From Acidobacteriota bacterium (GTDB lineage Bacteria; Acidobacteriota; Blastocatellia; Pyrinomonadales; Pyrinomonadaceae), in assembly GCA_023415725.1 (NCBI GenBank), contig JAEZJR010000345.1, positions 1-7,863 on the forward strand: a stretch of DNA of 7,863 nt, read 5' to 3'. This document shows positions 6,242 through 7,863 of the stretch, piece after piece. Positions within the stretch are counted from its first letter, which is position 1; every line of letters begins with the position of its first letter. The notes below the pieces were generated by a model, which was not told where the DNA came from, ran no database searches, and was given only the letters and a program-made list of their open reading frames with translations. The translations under genes were made by a program, and so were the position numbers.

Positions 6242-6251
6242 ATGTGAAATT

Positions 6252-6270
6252 GGGCCCGAAGAGGCCCGAA
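6252..6270. repeat. Tandem GGCCCGAA repeat in the proline dehydrogenase leader
   Basis: GGCCCGAA occurs at 6253-6260 and 6263-6270, exactly 10 bases apart. In the minus-strand transcript the same bases can fold into a 5-pair GC stem (6252-6256 with 6263-6267) with a 6-base loop, ending 10 bases before the start codon at 6241. It could be a pair of protein-binding sites on one face of the helix or a leader hairpin limiting translation. It is short enough to be chance. Confidence 0.4.
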
Positions 6271-6277
6271 AGGCAAG

Positions 6278-6304
6278 ATTAGACAAGCCTGACGGAATTG
6301 TAAA
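6278..6304 (-). promoter_or_regulatory. Candidate promoter for proline dehydrogenase
   Basis: On the minus strand TTTACA (6299-6304, five of six to TTGACA) is followed after 15 bases by TCTAAT (6278-6283, five of six to TATAAT). The spacing is shorter than the usual 17. Transcription would start near 6271, giving a leader of about 30 bases that contains both GGCCCGAA copies. Confidence 0.38.
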
Positions 6305-6305
6305 A

Positions 6306-6334
6306 TTGTGAAGCGGCGTGGTTTCCGCTAATAT
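6306..6334 (+). promoter_or_regulatory. Candidate promoter for proS
   Basis: TTGTGA (6306-6311) and TAATAT (6329-6334) are spaced by exactly 17 bases, each with four of six matches to the sigma-70 type consensus. The start of transcription would fall near 6341, about 28 bases before the proS ATG. The box overlaps no coding sequence if the chosen starts of both genes are right. Confidence 0.42.
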
Positions 6335-6352
6335 TTTCGTTTTAGCGAACTT

Positions 6353-6358
6353 AGGGGA
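6353..6358 (+). promoter_or_regulatory. Ribosome binding site of proS
   Basis: AGGGGA lies 10 bases before the ATG at 6369. It supports that start over an in-frame GTG at 6318, which would add 17 residues and run into the candidate promoter. Confidence 0.55.
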
Positions 6359-6368
6359 TCTCATATAT

Positions 6369-7856
6369 ATGGCTAAAGGACTTCCAAAAAGATCGGAAAA
6401 CTATTCCGAGTGGTACAACGAGATCGTGAAGCGTGCGGACCTGGCCGAAAATTCGGCCGTCCGCGGGTGCATGGTGATTAAGCCGTACGGCTTTGCGATA
6501 TGGGAAAAGATGCAGCGTGCGTTGGACGATATGTTCAAGGCGACGGGGCACCAAAACGCGTATTTCCCCCTCTTCGTGCCGAAGTCCTTTCTCGAGAAGG
6601 AAGAAGAACACGCCGAGGGGTTTGCTAAGGAATGTGCTGTGGTCACGCATTACCGGCTAAAAGGCAATCCGGACGGAAAAGGCCTCGTAGTCGACCCTAA
6701 CGCTAAGCTCGAAGAAGAGCTTATCGTGCGTCCGACCTCGGAAACTGTGATTTGGAACACATATCGCGGTTGGATACAGTCGTGGCGGGACCTGCCGATC
6801 CTCGTTAATCAATGGTGCAACGTGGTGCGGTGGGAGATGCGCACGCGATTGTTTCTGCGTACCACGGAATTCCTCTGGCAGGAGGGGCACACCGCTCATG
6901 CGACGGAAGAGGAGGCGGTGAACGAGACGCACCAAATGCTTGGGGTTTATGCGGAATTCGCTGAAGGCTGGATGGCGATGCCTGTCGTCCAGGGGATAAA
7001 GACACCCAGTGAGCGTTTCGCTGGGGCCGAAGAAACATTCTGCATCGAGGCGATGATGCAGGACGGCAAGGCTCTGCAGGCCGGTACATCCCATTTCCTG
7101 GGCCAGAACTTCGCGAAGGTTTTCGACGTGAAGTTCGTGAACAAGGAAAACGAGTTGGAATATGCATGGGCTACGAGCTGGGGCGTTTCGACGCGGCTGA
7201 TGGGTGCGTTGATCATGACCCACTCCGACGACAACGGATTGGTCCTCCCGCCCAAACTAGCCCCTATCCAGGTCGTTATCGTGCCGATCTACAAATCGCC
7301 GGAAGACCTCGCGAAGATCAGCGAGAAGATCGCCCCGCTCGTCGGTTCGCTGAAGGAGAAAGGTATTTCGGTGAAGTACGACGACACCGACAATCAGCGT
7401 TCCGGTTGGAAGTTCGCCGAGTACGAACTTCGCGGCGTTCCCGTACGACTCGCGGTCGGGATGCGCGACCTGGAAAACGGGACGGTCGAGGTGGCCCGCC
7501 GCGATACGCTGACGAAGGAATCGCGCGAGATCAACTTTGAGACACCCGAGGAATTCGCCGTCGGGATCCAGATCCTCCTCGACGAGATCCAGGAGAACCT
7601 GTACGACCGCGCACTCAAGTTCCGGGAAGAGAATACATTCCTCGTAAATACGTGGGATGAATTCAAGGAGCAGATCGAAAAGGGCGGGTTCATTATGGCC
7701 CATTGGGACGGTACCGCCGAGACCGAAGCCGCAATCAAGGAAGAGACCAAAGCCACGATCCGGTGCATCCCGCTGCTGTCGGCGGAGATGGCCGGTAAAT
7801 GTGTCTACTCCGGGAAAGAATCGGCAAAGCGCGTTCTTTTCGCCAGAGCTTATTAG
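6369..7856 (+). CDS. proS: Prolyl-tRNA synthetase, eukaryote/archaeal-type
   Basis: This 495-residue class II synthetase attaches proline to its tRNA. It is the type without the editing insertion between motifs 2 and 3, matching eukaryotic, archaeal and Bacteroidota enzymes. Visible features are VRGCMVIKPYG (31-41), motif 1 region AYFPLFVPKS (64-73), the proline-site run RPTSET (121-126), motif 2 with RWEMRTRLFLRTTEFLWQEGH (from 154), FAGAEETF (217-224), the motif 3 region STRLMGAL with THSDDNGLVLPP (274-295), an anticodon-binding domain from about 300 (PIQVVIVPIY), and the C-terminal domain ending FARAY. The terminal Tyr is conserved in this type and reaches into the active site in solved relatives. 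The C-terminal zinc cysteines of the Thermus-like enzyme seem lost: only C466 and C478 remain. The start at 6369 matches the family N-terminus (MAKGLPKRSENYSEWY) and has AGGGGA upstream. It is divergent from proline dehydrogenase. The stop lies seven bases from the window end. Confidence 0.98.
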   Translation: MAKGLPKRSENYSEWYNEIVKRADLAENSAVRGCMVIKPYGFAIWEKMQRALDDMFKATGHQNAYFPLFVPKSFLEKEEEHAEGFAKECAVVTHYRLKGNPDGKGLVVDPNAKLEEELIVRPTSETVIWNTYRGWIQSWRDLPILVNQWCNVVRWEMRTRLFLRTTEFLWQEGHTAHATEEEAVNETHQMLGVYAEFAEGWMAMPVVQGIKTPSERFAGAEETFCIEAMMQDGKALQAGTSHFLGQNFAKVFDVKFVNKENELEYAWATSWGVSTRLMGALIMTHSDDNGLVLPPKLAPIQVVIVPIYKSPEDLAKISEKIAPLVGSLKEKGISVKYDDTDNQRSGWKFAEYELRGVPVRLAVGMRDLENGTVEVARRDTLTKESREINFETPEEFAVGIQILLDEIQENLYDRALKFREENTFLVNTWDEFKEQIEKGGFIMAHWDGTAETEAAIKEETKATIRCIPLLSAEMAGKCVYSGKESAKRVLFARAY

Positions 7857-7863
7857 AACTACC

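Noticed and set aside
6242..6364. N-terminal extension of proline dehydrogenase to an ATG at 6364 (41 more residues)
   Set aside because: It lies in the shared intergenic region, covers candidate promoters and the GGCCCGAA repeat, and the family N-terminus begins just after the Met at 6241.
6318..6368. N-terminal extension of proS to a GTG at 6318
   Set aside because: The family start is MAKGLPKRSENYSEWY at 6369, with a ribosome binding site, and the extension overlaps the predicted -10 box.
6242..6368. Leader peptide, T-box or proline riboswitch in front of proS
   Set aside because: No proline-codon run, no T-box sequence and too short a leader. The gap is only 127 bases and the predicted leader about 28.
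6657..7223. 188-residue open frame on the minus strand opposite proS
   Set aside because: It is antisense to the conserved catalytic core of proS, its composition is rich in His, Arg and Pro, and no motif is visible.
1..7863. CRISPR array, transposon, tRNA or phage genes
   Set aside because: No regularly spaced repeats, transposase or integrase motifs, terminal repeats or tRNA cloverleaf sequences were seen. The genes are ordinary metabolic and housekeeping ones.

Overview
This is a gene-dense stretch of an ordinary bacterial chromosome. It is moderately GC-rich, with Shine-Dalgarno-like sites before several genes and AT-rich intergenic gaps. It holds six protein genes, five of them recognisable or partly so, and no RNA gene, insertion sequence, CRISPR array, phage gene or attachment site that I can see. 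Both the prolyl-tRNA synthetase and the proline dehydrogenase look like the eukaryote/Bacteroidota-type versions of these enzymes. From memory of similar gene content, and the look of the small uncharacterised protein, I lean towards Acidobacteriota (a Blastocatellia-like organism) or a Bacteroidota-related lineage. That is inference and cannot be proven from this window.

Left block, all on the minus strand and so read from high to low coordinates. It runs: an acetyl-CoA hydrolase/4-hydroxybutyrate-type CoA-transferase (4633 to 3359), an acetyl-CoA acetyltransferase (3276 to 2083), a membrane protein made of two related halves (1997 to 1014), and a 3-hydroxybutyryl-CoA dehydrogenase (887 to 36). 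The three enzymes fit one C4 acyl-CoA route. The CoA-transferase activates or releases short acids, the thiolase joins or splits acetyl-CoA and acetoacetyl-CoA, and the dehydrogenase interconverts acetoacetyl-CoA and 3-hydroxybutyryl-CoA. Crotonase and butyryl-CoA dehydrogenase are not in the window. Gaps of 82, 85 and 126 bases, a clear terminator before the dehydrogenase gene (957-992) and a long stem-loop after the thiolase (2018-2056) suggest several transcription units rather than one tight operon.

Right block. A short divergent gap (4634-4709) with a palindromic TATAAT box separates the CoA-transferase from a 118-residue protein of unknown function (4710-5066, plus strand). That gene meets a minus-strand proline dehydrogenase (6241 to 5063) tail to tail, with the stop codons overlapping. 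The proline dehydrogenase gene is divergent from proS (6369-7856, prolyl-tRNA synthetase). The 127-base gap between them has candidate promoters in both directions, so proline breakdown and proline charging may be controlled from one short region.

I found no clearly new biological system. The items most worth a second look are the internally duplicated membrane protein lying among the acyl-CoA genes, the strand-asymmetric 15-pair stem-loop before it, the shared control region between proline dehydrogenase and proS, and the uncharacterised 118-residue protein.
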